From Apostichopus japonicus (lineage: Eukaryota; Echinodermata; Holothuroidea; Aspidochirotida; Stichopodidae), in NCBI RefSeq assembly GCF_037975245.1, contig NC_092562.1, positions 9,585,001-9,649,000 on the forward strand: DNA of 64,000 nucleotides, read 5' to 3'. Shown here one piece after another: positions 24,236 to 36,793 of the stretch. Every line of letters starts with the position of its first letter. Positions within the stretch are counted from its first letter, which is position 1. The notes beneath the pieces were generated by a model. The model worked only from the letters and a program-made list of their open reading frames with translations, had not been told where the DNA came from and did no database searches. The translations under genes were made by a program, and so were the position numbers.

Positions 24236-24767
24236 AGTATTTGAGATTCTTTTAATTCCATTATACCAGAAATTCTGACAAGGTAGTAAGAATTATAAAT
24301 CGATTCCTTGAAACAGTATTCAGCAGTGACATCAATAAAAAAAAAAGTACATTAGAGAAATATTGGAAGCAAATGACTCGGCGGTCAAGTTTAGAATAAC
24401 ATACTACAGTTTTATTTTATTTCTCCACTGCATGTAGCAAAGGCCGGAGGAAGTTTCTTTGCTACGTTTGTGTGATAGACAAGGACCACCTCAATACTTT
24501 TTTCGTCTACATGAAGTGCATAGTCCTTATGTCCTACATGTAATTGCCAGTTTTTTTTCTTTATTTATTTATTTATTTCTTTTCATTTTCTTTTTGTTGA
24601 ATATGTGTTAGAAACATACTACGAAGGACAAAGTAAATTAGGTAAACTGTAGTATCCAGTTGTCACCCAAAAGTTCTACCAGTAGGCAGTATATCCCTGT
24701 AGTTGAAAACCAAAACATTACAGTGGAAATTGAAAGACATCAACTACCCAACTTCGTTCCCATTTAA

Positions 24768-26614
24768 AGACCAACTATGGAGACTTTTCGATGAACATAA
24801 AATCCCACCATTTTGCATGTATGTAATCCTTAACTCCCTTCAATTACATTGCTGTAATTAACTTTACCAATTTCGGACGTTAAATACGTGAATAAATGGT
24901 AAGAAAAGTCAGCTTTTTATGAAACCTATTTCAGACATTCCTGAAACATTCCGAAGACATCATGTGACCATGTGACGTCACTGTTTGTATACCTCACTCA
25001 CAACAATACTTTTAGTGTGTAAAATTGTATACTTGAGCTGCCAAAAACATCAACGATATTACTCTTTTCCCCCCGAAATGACACAATTCTGTGTTGTTGG
25101 AGGTTGCAGTTATCCACAAAAGCATCAGCTTTTTTAGATTTCCGAGTAAAAGAACCGACGTAAAACGCCGCAGACTTTAGATCAATTTTTTGAGATCCAC
25201 GCGGAAAGATTTTTCAGCACCCGGAGTATCTCATGCCCATGAATCCACATGCATGACCCTGCCTCTGTGTATGTTGCAAATGTCTCATTCTGCGAAAATT
25301 ATATACTGTCGATAGCTGTGTCGGACATAGCTAATGTGAAATTGACCCTTTTAAGTCTCCTCGTAAACAAGCTCTGGACGTCCTTGCATGTAACATTATA
25401 TCACGCAATTGACAGTATAAATATTTACTGTAAGAGATGACCGTGTATATACCGTGCCTATAGGGTAGCATTGTTAGTACATGTAGTGAGTTGGCTCAGA
25501 GCATGTGTAAATAGTCATGTTAGGATTTCATCGCATTTATCTATTTCCTTTGTTGTATTCCAGTATCGTGAGTTCGTGATACATTGTGTTATATTGTCCG
25601 TTATGTTTATTCCGGCATCTGCATGGTCCAAGGAGTTAAATAAAAACGGTTCTATGTAGCGATCGGACGTTTTATTTCGTTAGTGACTGTCTTGTGATTG
25701 TGGGATGTAACTGGTCAAGGCCTGTTTCAACTAGACCTAACTCTATGGAATTACACAGAGTCACGATAGTATTTCGCCCAGGATTGAACGAGAAACGTGG
25801 ATTTGGATATTCACTGCTAAATTTTGTTTATTGAAAGGATACTTTTTCTGTGTTTGTACTTTTGGATATTAAAACGAGTAAGTACTATGTTCAGCTGAAG
25901 CTTAGTCATGTATATGCTACCCTGGTCGATTCGGGTCAGCGTCTTCTCGTAGTTGTTCGATTATGTTTAGTGTCTTTTTGGTAATTTGTTGACAGTAACG
26001 TAAGCCATTTTCCGTCACAAATCACGCATGAGGCATCTTTTAGGTCTATTCTTCTGTTCAGTTTACGGTATCTTGCGATCAAATTGTATTACGGAATCGC
26101 CAAGCTGCTTGCATGTTCTACAGTATATTGTACCGTACGGACCTATTGACGCTGCGCTATGTAAAAGATGCTTCCATTTGAGTGGAAATTTTGCTAATAA
26201 AATAACCAATTTAACTAATTTTTTTTCTTAAAGTTGTTTTAAATCTATTTTTTTACCTTCATGTGTTCTTGTTTTAAGCTAACAGCTTTTCAAACGCTCG
26301 AAATTGGAAGTCAAATACAGTACAATTGTTCGCTATCTGTGTATAAACAGTGCCTATATCAGCGTTTGATTTTCGCGGTATACAAACAATGACGTCACAC
26401 GGTGACCAGAGACTCCTTTGGGTCAATCTCTGTTTTCAGACATTTCAGAGGTTCATGTCACGTGACTACCCAAAATGTCCATTTTCGTGGTCGTTTTTTG
26501 ATGGGTTATAGTAGGTTTACGAAGATTATTTTTTAAACATGTTGATTATGGGTATGTAAACCCGCAAAGTAATGGAAAATCCACAAAAAAAAAAATTGTC
26601 TCCATAGTTGGTCT
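24768..26614 (+). mobile_element. TTAA DNA transposon with long inverted repeats (Kolobok-like)
   Basis: 1,847 bp flanked by TTAA (24,764-24,767 and 26,615-26,618). Outer 17 bp are perfectly inverted (AGACCAACTATGGAGAC at the left). A second inverted match, TGACGTCAYTGTTTGTATAC, lies at 24,973-24,992 and 26,378-26,397, symmetric at about 225-237 bp from each end, so the repeats are at least that long but diverged. Inside lies a broken THAP zinc finger (25,078-25,200). TTAA target plus THAP domain points to the Kolobok superfamily. It lies between the two signal-peptide exons. Confidence 0.8.
25078..25200 (+). pseudogene. THAP-type zinc-finger fragment
   Basis: From the ATG at 25,078 the frame reads MTQFCVVGGCSYPQKHQLF then TAG; skipping one base in the T run gives FRFPSKRTDVKRRR before another stop. 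The pattern C-x4-C followed by a FRFP-type motif and a basic run is the N-terminal half of a THAP DNA-binding domain. The distal C and H ligands are not recognisable. With the TTAA inverted-repeat setting this is most simply a decayed transposase N-terminus. Confidence 0.55.
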
Positions 26615-26618
26615 TTAA

Positions 26619-27061
26619 AACCTGCGGGTGAATGGTGGTTTCATAACAGGATATAACGGCTAAGTTAATTGGATTCCCCGAAGACCTTTATAACATCGGA
26701 AAGCTGCGGATAGCTGATAGCATGGACCTTGTTCAATTTAATATCAAATACAAACTACCACAGACCATGCCATCACCACTGCGTAGCGTACGTTTTCTTT
26801 CATTCCTTCATCCGGCAATCAAAATGTGTCCTGTAGAACAGAGCCTTGCTACGCAGGCTAGGTTAAAAAACAAACACTGCCAGTTTACACCAGTTATTGG
26901 AAGGTATTTCCGAACAAACAACAAATTCATGGGAAAAAAAGAGGAGAAATCTTGTCCGCTGATTGATACCACGAGCTGCACGTCATGGATAATCTTCGTC
27001 AAAATACAACCCTGGGAAGCCACATCTTAGTTTCGTTCAATATTTTTTCCATGGTTACTTA
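26619..27061. other. Spacer between transposon and second first-exon block
   Basis: Unique sequence with two mutually antisense open frames (26,722-27,030 plus; 26,808-27,023 minus), neither with a recognisable domain. I see no gene here. Confidence 0.5.
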
Positions 27062-27095
27062 GGCCTACACGGTAAGTTTGTGAATAATATAATGT

Positions 27096-27129
<34 letters not shown>

Positions 27130-27275
27130 AGACATTCGTTACTTTGGTATCAAGATGACGACACGATGGTTCAATTCGTCTTCGGCTGGGTTAGTAATCT
27201 TAGGATTCCTTCTCATCTGCATCTCAGCCTGTCTCGCACAAGGTAAGATTAGTTTCATTGTATATAATACAGTCG
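27062..27275 (+). repeat. Duplicated first-exon block, copy 2
   Basis: Near-identical repeat of 24,040-24,235. The GA microsatellite (about 27,098-27,127) is about twice as long as in copy 1. Both copies carry CGGTAAGT, a consensus-quality donor-like site about 65-95 nt before the ATG. Confidence 0.85.
27155..27242 (+). CDS. Signal-peptide first exon, copy 2
   Basis: 88 nt, identical to the exon at 24,116 except for one base that changes Thr23 to Ile. Same phase 1 GTAAGA donor. It is the first exon nearest to the SRCR exons downstream and the best candidate start for gene B (next intact coding exon 34,947 or 35,047, giving a first intron of nearly 8 kb). The near absence of change between the copies indicates a recent duplication or conversion. 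Confidence 0.75.
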
Positions 27276-29428
27276 GTAAACTTTTGAACGAAATGTGCAG
27301 GAATGCCTGCAGATAATTAACGTGAAAACTGATTAAAACGTCTTCTGACGAAATCGACATAACATGACAAACTGTTTCATCTCAAATAACAAGAGCGCGC
27401 AAGGTCACTGCACCTTTTTTCACACTTTTACTTGGAAACTGCAGTAAAGCTAAAGCTACTTATTTTCACCATTCGGGATGGGAGGGTAACGAACATGGGG
27501 AAGAGGTGGGTAAGGGAGGGTAACGGGGAGGTGAAGTGTCAACCTATGCGCTATGACGAATATGCTCTGCAACATCCGATCTTCCGAGTTATTTGTAATC
27601 ATGATTCATGAACACCGGCAGCCAATATTCTCGTCCAAAAATGGGTCGTCAAGCTATAACGGTGGGTCGCGTTGTGGGCACGGTAGCGGGAAAAAAAGAA
27701 GGAAGATCAGTAACAATGCTTTTTCAATGGAATTTGACAGTTAATTGAACTTCCCCTTGCCATGAAGTGATTGGTCTGCAAAGTTTTTGATAAATGCGTG
27801 TGCGGGTTGTTTACTTATTTTCAGTCAATATACCAAACAAGTCAGCTAATCTACAGTTTCACCATCTATCACAAGAGAGTGACTTTTAGGCCTTATAACG
27901 TTATGGCGCACGGCTCTCCAAAAGCGAAATCACAACATGCGTTACCAGGGGCAAAATTTGGGAGGCAATTTTGTTTAAGGGATTATGCACGGTGATATCC
28001 GTTGTGCCGTTTCATGTCGCGCAAGTACCGATATGTAGGTAGAACACCATAGTTATTTGACAAGGATTTACTGGAATAAACAATAACATAGATGTGACAA
28101 TCAGATGTAGCGTCATGATCACGTTGTGATTTCTTTGAAAATATCGTTTACTCATGGGAAACATGCTGTGAATAAAGGAATTTCGAAAAACAATAAGTAC
28201 TTGTCTGCTTTATATGTCCGCTCTAATCGTGGAAATCTCCCCATGTCACTTTCGAAATTATGAAATACTGTAACGCTGTCCGCTCCGGTGGTCAGTGGTG
28301 AAGTACCGCGGTTGGTAAGTAACGGGGTAGGTGGAAGGTAGATATTCGAGGACACCGTGGAATAAAATACATTAACAATGCATTCTGAGTTGTATAAGTA
28401 TAATTGTTGCAAGTCTATACAATGCACCTGCACGTACATCTTTCTCAATGTAATGAATAAACCAATAAATATGTACAAGAAGTAATACATTAACGTCTAA
28501 AGCACGATACACGGGTGTCGTACATTAAATAACCTGTCACGGCGTAGCTATTCTGTAATACGCAAGTTGCCTATACAGCAGCCCAGCTAAACTATACACA
28601 TTGCGTCACGGACAACGCACCACAATGAAATGCGTCAGCCCGCAAAACTACGCTGCGACGGCCTTGCTACTGCACAAGCAGTTTACTGCACAGTATGGGC
28701 GGCCGTCTGGGAAACAAAATACAACGATGAAACAAATAAATATGACAAAAAAATGCAAAATGAAACTAGAATATGTAATACCAATGTAACATTTATGAGA
28801 GGCACACTTAAGAATAAATTAAATATAATGGAGGGAACCAATTGCCCCAACTTGAATAGAAGGAATTAGAAAAATGAACAGTGTGCGTACACCAAGGAAT
28901 CACATGAAAATAGTCATGCTACGTCATCTTGTATGCCACGCTGCACCGCGCTTCACAAGGTCAGTAAACGGTGTGGGCTAATCGTCATGTTCTCAGTGTG
29001 CCCACATTGGCAGATGAGTGTCACATTGTCTTCAAGCAGTATGGATAATTACGATCTAACCGCTGCCGTTTAAACAGCTGCACCAGGCATCAGCTTTATT
29101 CAGTAATGCATTAACCACCTAGAGCAGTCAGTTGAGGGTGATTCTCTTAGAAGCCCCTACGTTACTATTAATACAACCCGAGACGGTACGATGCCAAATC
29201 CACGTTGGACGAATAATTACAACTCTGCCTTAATTCACCCTCTAATATCGATATAACGAACGATATCCTATCCTTTTAATTATTCAAACTGATTCTGCGC
29301 GTATTACTACCGATATTTTGAAACTCGGAACGCGAGGATACTGCGATACTGATTCTCACAGACAGGCCTTGTCACCGTGACCAAGTACATATATGGGCCT
29401 GGTGATATGTATTGATATGTAGTCTTGT

Positions 29429-29520
29429 TAAGACCCTAGTATGTACAGCATAGTGTACCTTTCTTTTTCGCAAAGCTATTTTTCCGTATCTATTCGCTTT
29501 AGATTGATACTAGGGTCTTA
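29429..29520. repeat. Short inverted repeat (14-bp arms)
   Basis: TAAGACCCTAGTAT at 29,429-29,442 is exactly inverted at 29,507-29,520, separated by 64 bp. Could be the ends of a tiny MITE or a chance hairpin. No flanking duplication was established. Confidence 0.5.
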
Positions 29521-30029
29521 CACATTTCTCCCAAGCTATCTTATGTTTTACTTTGATTTTGGGAGATATGCTTCTGAAAAGCGAAGAAGCCAATCAGGTT
29601 TGCCAATTGGGCACAAACCCAAAAATGTTTATTCAAGCCCTGCCTCCCGCAGTGAAAAATCACTTGGCCTTAGATTGGTTTGTACACTGCAAGACGGTCG
29701 CTAATTGCTGTTGAAGAAACATGATTTCACATGACACGCAATTGTGTCACAATAATATGAATAAAGATTTGTGGTTTTTATAAGTTCACGCCCCTCTTTG
29801 AAGAAATGTCCAAGACATTTGTATCGAACAGATCATCGGGCATTTAAAATACAGTGGGTGAGCGCAATTCGTGGTAGTCAGGAACGGACTCTGAGGCATG
29901 TACGGTTTGCACGTGAGAAAAAGAGTATTACAAACGATCTGGCCAAGACTAGATGATATGTATGGAACGCCGAAAGGCAATGTATTATGTTATTTGCTTC
30001 TATGCTGTCTGTTATCATATGCATGTTTT

Positions 30030-30200
30030 TGTCTCCTTTGATGTTGTTGTCTCGTTTAATACGACGTTGTTGTCTCCTTCAATGCTGTTGTCTTTTTTGG
30101 TGTTGTTATCTCCGTTGATGCTGCTGTCTCCTTCAACGTTGTTGTCTATTTTGATGCTGTTGTCTCATTTGATGTTGTTGTCTCCTTTGAAGTTGGCGGT
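30030..30200. repeat. Degenerate 18-21-bp minisatellite
   Basis: About eight imperfect units of TTGATGTTGTTGTCTCC type, with alternating TTTGATG, TTCAATG and TTCAACG variants. The Leu/Ser/Phe-rich frame across it is a repeat translation. Confidence 0.85.
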
Positions 30201-33200
30201 GCTGTTCACTTTTTTGACGTCAAAATACGTACAAATTCAATGAATTTAGTGCTTCAGAACTAGCTAATATGTCGGAGAGAGACCGACTAGCCCATCTTGT
30301 AGGGCTATAGGTTATACGAACAAAATGACAGCAGAAATGATGGAAATCTCTGTAAAATCGTTGAAGAACCTACGGAAGTCTTTCAATCTACAAGAAAAAG
30401 AGATACATATTATCAAGTTACAGGCACCGACCTAGCCTAACGTTAGGTGTTAAAATATAGCCTTAGTATAACCATGGTGGTATTAAGTATACTCATGACC
30501 AGTTTTCGTAAATTACTCTATTTGTGTTATCCAATATCGTTTGAGAGGAACGAATAAAAGTGCGTAAGCATAACATATGAAGTAAACGGGGTGGTCTCGT
30601 CGGATGAGAGTAGTCAATTATTGACCTTTCATTTCTTGACATTTACTTCGAGGGATTTTATTTTGACTGAGGCCCTGGCGTTGACAAATCCGGTTAGCAC
30701 TGTAGATGCTGCGTGTGGGAGCGGCCCTTGATTGGCGCCGCCCCTACAGGCAATATCGAATCAGCATTCGTATCCATTTTCCTGCAAGACGATCTGTTAA
30801 ACGTACTACAATTATCGAGTCAATCCAACAGCATAAACTACCTTGACTTACTATAGGTACTGCATGGGCCCTTTTTTCCTTTAATAAAATCTCATCAGAT
30901 GTGCGCAATGCTTATAAACAAGTACTGCCGACGAACAATGATTTTCACTTGAAAGTGAAAATGAATCAATTGATCTTGTATAGAAAGATTCTAGATTTAT
31001 AAAACAACATTGATGATTTTCCATGGTGACTTCACAACTAAATAGCTTACTATATATAGGCATACACATCGCTGAGTGAGTGGAAGAAGGCACGGGGCGA
31101 AGCACTTCTGTTTAAGGGAGCTGTTTAAGGGAGCAGAGGCCAATTTTACTAGAAAACCTTTGCCTCTTCCCCTTTTCAAACAGTAGCCCCTGAGGAGCCG
31201 TAAATACCTATTTTCTAAGCATTTTTTCTCACAATTTTGCGGGGCAGCGGGGGTGTTGCGTAAGGAACTTGTAACACCATTGATCTATAGAGCTTATAAT
31301 AGACAGACTTTCTATGTATAGCTAGTAGGGACAATTTCCTAATTCTTATAAATCTCTAAACTGTACTCCAATATTATGCTTCAAAGCACAGCTGGTATTA
31401 ATAGTACAAACAGTTCCTAACCTTGATCTGATAGAAATATGATGTTCATACTGCTCGTCCTGACGATAGGAGTACTCTAAAGCGGGACAAAAAAAACTGT
31501 CACGGCTGGGTGATATGTGATAGAGCACCTCTATATCATGTATACGTAAAGATCAAATCGTCACATCATATCAGCTGATCATGTTGAAGCGCGCACACAA
31601 ACTCACTCTTTACCGACTAGGCTTTCGATGATAATGGCAATTTGGCCTGTATTGAACTCAGTAATCTACTATTTAAGTTCGACATGCCAACTCCCCAGGA
31701 GAAGAAACTAACTGCCATCCTCAAAATATTTTGAGAGTGACAAAAGAACTTTGCATGTTGCTTTACAAACCGTAAGTATGTTTCCCCATTTCACCAATTA
31801 GAACTAACGAGCGTACTTGGCTATACTAGCATGTAATGTTAGGCTATGGAATTTATTTCCAAGAGATTTGAAGAATTATTGGAATAGAAAAGCATAATTT
31901 CAGGTTTTAACCTTGGAGAGTCTATTACATAAAGGCGGGGCAAATGTTTAATGATCGTTGGCTTATACGATCAAATTTCCAAACTCAGCCTTTGAGTGTA
32001 TATGTACAGTGGTCAATACTTTTTGGGGCCAATACTGGTGACAGTGTTATAAAGTTTGGGATTTAAAAACTGAACAATGGCTTGTAAACGCATGCAATCT
32101 TTGGCTTCCAGCTTCATAACATTATGTTGTTGTTGTTTTTCCTGTAACTTGAATAAGTTCATTGTGCAAAAAGTTGTGGTGCCAGATATGGATTATAATC
32201 AAAACATTATTGCTCTTGTTTTCTTTAAAGATCTAGAATGATTATACAGCCTTGGGAATGAATTCATCTGTGTGATGGGATGTTATTGTATGTTTCATGA
32301 TCAGGTGACTTCAACATTAAAGCGTGATTTCAATTGTGGAAGTGGTCTTTGTTGCATCGATTGGAAATAAGATCACGCATTGTGTATGGGTATTAGAAAA
32401 ATATTACCCAGCATACGTTATGTCCATATAAAATGAGTAAATCTGAAATATTTTTTCTAAATTGTTATCAAATTCTCCCCAATTTTTTCCTTTTATTTCA
32501 AAAAAGGGATATAATGATATGAAACTCCTTATGAACTTGACATTCAAAGATTCTCACATGTTGTTTTCTGGATATGTCAAACCTTTCACACAAATAAGGA
32601 GCTTACATGTTTTATTATTTTATACAGTATTTCATGTTATGTTAACCCTTAATTTTGAAGCGTTCTGATTTTATGGAAAAATTTGTTGATTCACAAGTTC
32701 TGGCTGTGTTCATATCATGATCCATTCAAACAATTTTTAAAATCTTGTTTTGACCTTTGATTGTGAAGGAATCTAACTTCACCTAAGGGATTGTTATTTG
32801 TTCAAACTTTCCAATTTTCTTTATTCATAGTACAATGCATTCAAAGTTTGAGAAGAAAATTGCAGAAAAAATTAAGGACCAACAGAAGCATGTTTATCCC
32901 GCATGTGCGTGTGTGATATGGCACCTGTTTGCTTGAAGCTTACTTTGGATACAAAAGGAACAAACCTCAAATGTTTATCTCAAAACTGACATGTAGAAAT
33001 TGGATGCAAGTTTTACAGGATAATCGGTATTATTTCTCATTTACATGTCAAAAGCAAGGCTACCTCTTGCCACTTTGGATAATTGTATAGATTAAAAACA
33101 GCCTCTTGAGTTGATTTTCTTAAAACAAAAGATTTTGTTTTGTGGCTTTTCAATACTTAAACCCTGTAACAATGTGTGTAGCTCAATAACTTAACTTGTC

Positions 33201-33577
33201 AAATTTCATCTCAAAATATTGTAATGTAGGTCAAATCTTTTTGTATTGAATTACTATCGACGTTGAAAAGTATCTTGGAGTTAAAATGTTAAAAGATGAA
33301 TGAAATATACCATTAATTATTAACTAACCTTTGATTTGGTGAAGAATTGGAGGGGATCAGTGTTAGTTTGTTGCAGTCTATTTATCTGTAATGTTCTGTA
33401 GGGTTTGGGAGAGTTAACTAATCATAAGAGGAATGGTTAGTGAACATATATAGGCTGAGAAAATGAAGGGATTGTTGTTGTAATGAAGCATCAACTAATA
33501 GTCATGGTTATGAAAGGTACATGAATGTTTATAAAGAGATATTGTTAACACCCAAGATAAAAAATACAATATTTCAG

Positions 33578-33915
33578 CTTCTGGAAATGTACGTTAATTG
33601 GGCGGTACAGGTCCTCAGGAGGGTCGTGTGGAGGTGTTAGTAGATGATGAGTGGGCGCGGTCTGTGACGATGAATGGGATCTGAATGATGCTCACGTTCT
33701 TTGCAGACAGCTCGGCTTTCCGGGCGCCCTCTCAGCCGTCAGTAAAGCTCACTTTGGAATGTCACAAGATCCAGTCAATCTTGACGACGTGGACTGTAAT
33801 GGAGATGAAAGTAATCTACTTGAGTGTGTGCATATAGCTATAGATAAAGAGAACTGTCAATTTAACGGAAGGGCTGGGGTGGTTTGCCAGTCGAAATCAT
33901 CTTTTATCACTAAAG
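33578..33915 (+). pseudogene. Broken SRCR exon B1, paralogue of A3
   Basis: Splice sites are retained (acceptor AATATTTCAG, donor GTGTTA) but the exon is 338 nt, one short of the 339 nt of A3. Two lesions: TTA to TAA giving a stop at 33,595-33,597, and loss of one G in the GTGGGG run near 33,651-33,655. After the frameshift the frame reads GAVCDDEWDLNDAHVLCRQL and on to CQFNGRAGVVC. Because flanking introns are phase 1, skipping it keeps gene B in frame. Inclusion would terminate translation at once. Confidence 0.85.
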
Positions 33916-34946
33916 GTGTTATTAAAATCATGTAGATTTATTCTTTTTGATATCAAGCATCATATCCTGCCAAACTGCTGTAAAATAAATTCTTAATAAA
34001 ACGACCTCATGGCGATAGCAAACCATTTTCTTTTGCATAATTTCAGTCTTGTGAGTCATTTTCTGCAATTGAAATCCAACAATGTTGATGTGACATAATA
34101 CAGAATAACAAAGAGTATGAAAGGCTGCTCCAATCTCTCTTGAGCAATATAACATGTCTCTCAAAACATTGCTAAAATTAATGCAAAAGTAGACATATGC
34201 ATCCGTATGTTGTTCAATCTTTCTTTATTTTTCACATCATTACAAAGGATGGATAATGTTGTTATATCTACATTGAAATGTATGCTAATAAAATCATTGT
34301 AGATTGGGAGAGTTTTTATTGTGAAGTATCTAAATATGAACCATTGACCCAGAGTCATCCATCTTTCAAATATATGTCATTTTTGAAGGAATTGTTTTAT
34401 GTTGCACGAATAAGATTTGCTTTCGATTCCACATCACATCAAGATGGAGAATGATATAAAGCAATTGTACGGAGAACTATAGCAAACTTCTCAATTTATC
34501 GTAAACTATTTTTGTAGTCTGATATTCTTATTATGATTCCAGAAGAACTGTTTTACCGTATTAAGCTAATTCGTTAAGTATAACTAAAAATATGTAATGC
34601 ACTACAAATATAAACTGAGGATTTATTTGAGAATTTAATGGAACAAAGTGCATAATAAACTATTTTCAAGATATGAATGTGATGTGAATAAAAGTTTAAA
34701 GGTCATGGTACTGCATAATGGCAATATTTACTATGTTAAGATACTTCCCAAATCTATTCTGTTGTTCAAAAGATTGTATGAAAGTCCACACTATCAATAA
34801 CCATAGCGTTGGTTATAATCACTCCACAAATAAAATACATGATATGTGAGTTTAAGATGCTTGTTACATAACTGAGTTTTGAGCACTTTGTAACATAACA
34901 GAGTGCGTTGTGAGATCTCTGTTTGATAACTGGTTTTCTTCTGTAG
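33916..34946. other. Intron
   Basis: Paralogue of 6,067-7,090. No additional feature recognised. Confidence 0.7.
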
Positions 34947-34976
34947 AGTCTGTTAATGGAAATGAGCCACTTGTAG
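34947..34976 (+). CDS. 30-nt linker microexon (gene B)
   Basis: Second copy of the 7,091-7,120 microexon: TTCTTCTGTAG acceptor, GTAACC donor, phase 1-1, encoding S-V-N-G-N-E-P-L-V. Only a D to N change separates the copies. The next intron (34,977-35,046) is just 70 bp and starts with a C-rich run, near the lower limit for splicing, so fused use or skipping is possible. Confidence 0.55.
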   Translation, partial: SLLMEMSHL

Positions 34977-35046
34977 GTAACCGCCCCCCCCACCACCCCA
35001 ACACCTCTGCTATCGCCCACAAAACAAACTAATTGTTGTTTTCCAG

Positions 35047-35373
35047 GGCCCATCAATGGAGATGTACGTCTGATGGGAAGTAACTCTACTTCTGGACGAG
35101 TTGAGGTGTATCTTAATGGCCAATGGGGGACTGTTTGTGATGATCTCTGGGATCTTACAGATGCTGAAGTTGTCTGTCTCCAGTTGGGGTTTGGAGGAGC
35201 ATTGTCTGCCCCCAGATATGCTTTCTTTGGTTTGGGAACAGGTGAAATCCTGTTAGATAATGTGGAATGTCTTGGTAGTGAGGGTAACCTTCTTGAATGC
35301 AGCTATGAATCAAAAGCTAACTGCGGTCACCGAGAAGATGCAGGTGTTGTCTGTTATGAGCTGACAGAAGAAG
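35047..35373 (+). CDS. SRCR domain exon B2, paralogue of A4 (gene B)
   Basis: 327-nt phase 1-1 exon (acceptor TTGTTTTCCAG, donor GTATCA). Reads [76 protein letters not shown]. All six cysteines and CDD intact; differs from A4 by few residues (YL for NL, GS for EG). If exon B1 is skipped it is the first complete SRCR domain of gene B. Confidence 0.9.
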
Positions 35374-36793
35374 GTATCATTGTGAATTCAGTATTGGTCT
35401 AGTCTGTTATGAAGACCTAGAAATAGAAAGATATCTTTTGTAAACTTAGTGGAAATATATTAGTCAATCGTATGCTGTGATTTGATTTCTTATAACTGCT
35501 ACTAAACATGAATTGTTCCTTTTGGTTGAAATATGAGGTTTAACTAAACTTTACAGAGCTTTCATGCACATCAATTATCTTATATTTGAATTCATTAAGT
35601 CCTTGATTCTGGTATAACTATGGCAAATAGCTGTGCTATGTAGTAAACAAATTATTTAAGGCACTAATTGTAATGAACAAATAGTTGGTAAGTGAATAAA
35701 ATGGCGATATTGTAAGACAGTTGAAAAAGTATGTAATAACATTCACTGTCATTGTAGGTAACCAAGTATAAGTATAAGTATATTGAGAAACTTATTTGAC
35801 TATAACTCTTCTCTCAACAGCATACAATTTACTTGTCAGTGATAAAGCTGCTATTCTTTTTGAAATGCACTAGTTAAAAGTTTCTTGTAACATTCAGTGG
35901 TGGAGCGACCAAATAGTCAGGGGCGGATGCTCCACCCCCCCTGACGGACTCAAATAGACTGCTGGCGCCCTTTTCAGCTTTTTACCACTTTTTACTTATT
36001 CGTGATTATTGGCTTTCTTATTACGCTCTCATCTACCTATTGACATTTGTCACATTTTGTTGGTGTGATTTTCTGACAAAATGCTCAAACGGCTATTTAT
36101 TCTTTGTTTATCTGCAAGTTAGAAAGGCCCGGAAAGGGTCATTTCCGGCGATCTAGAGATTACCTTTACTCAAAAAAATTCTGTACGCTCCGCGCCAACC
36201 TGTGGTGGCGCTCCGCATAGATAGTGTCGAAAGCGCCCCTACAGACCATTCTCGCCCCCTCTGACCAATACCCCTAGCTCCGCCACTGCCTTATGTCACA
36301 ATAAAAGCAAAAAGTGCAGAGAGTTAACATTGGCAATAATTTCTAAAATTGAGTTAAAATCAGTTATCAGAAAATATTGAATAGTTTTCTTTCATGGTGT
36401 TGAATCATGAACCATGATAGATGGATGTTACAAGACACTTTGCAAGAGTCAATTGAACTGCAACACCATTGATGTTCTATTCGGTGGAATTTAATGATCA
36501 TTTCTAGTCAATGAAACAAAACAAGCTTAGGCCTGGTATGAATCTTAGAGCTGTTTACCTACTTTTGCATTTTGTCATTAATCTGGCTTTGAAGGGTTTT
36601 TCAAAATTTGTATCCATTAAAATTATCAGTTATCAATTTATTTATTACTTTAATATATAGATAACTCATGTATCATGGACGTTAATAAAGAAAAAATCAA
36701 CATCAAAGCTTGTATGGAAAAAAATGATGTTACACATTTTTACACCTTTGGAAAAGTGTGCAGTCTTTAATAGCAAATATGTTTATATTGCAG
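35374..36793. other. Intron with hAT-like insertion
   Basis: Paralogue of 7,569-8,438, lengthened by unique sequence and by the insertion at 35,895-36,288. No other exon seen. Confidence 0.7.
35895..36288. mobile_element. hAT-like MITE
   Basis: 394-bp element starting CAGTGGTGGAGC and ending GCTCCGCCACTG, an 11-of-12 inverted match. CAGTGGCGGAGC-type termini are common in hAT elements. GC-richer than its surroundings and with no coding capacity. I could not identify a convincing 8-bp target duplication. The paralogous intron in copy 1 lacks it, so it probably inserted after the segmental duplication. Confidence 0.65.

Larger units (their letters stand above)
27243..33577. other. Large first intron or intergenic region of gene B
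   Basis: 6.3 kb without a recognisable exon. Holds the hairpin at 29,429-29,520, the GTTGTTGTCTCC minisatellite near 30,030-30,200 and, from 32,028, the left part of segmental duplication copy 2. The open frames at 28,601-28,869, 29,441-29,956 and 30,881-31,528 have no domain I recognise. Confidence 0.6.

Noticed and set aside
25249-26231. Open frames inside the TTAA transposon as transposase exons
   Set aside because: None shows a DDE-type catalytic context or links in frame to the THAP fragment.
28601-28869. Two overlapping plus-strand open frames
   Set aside because: Different frames of the same DNA, no domain, no splice context.
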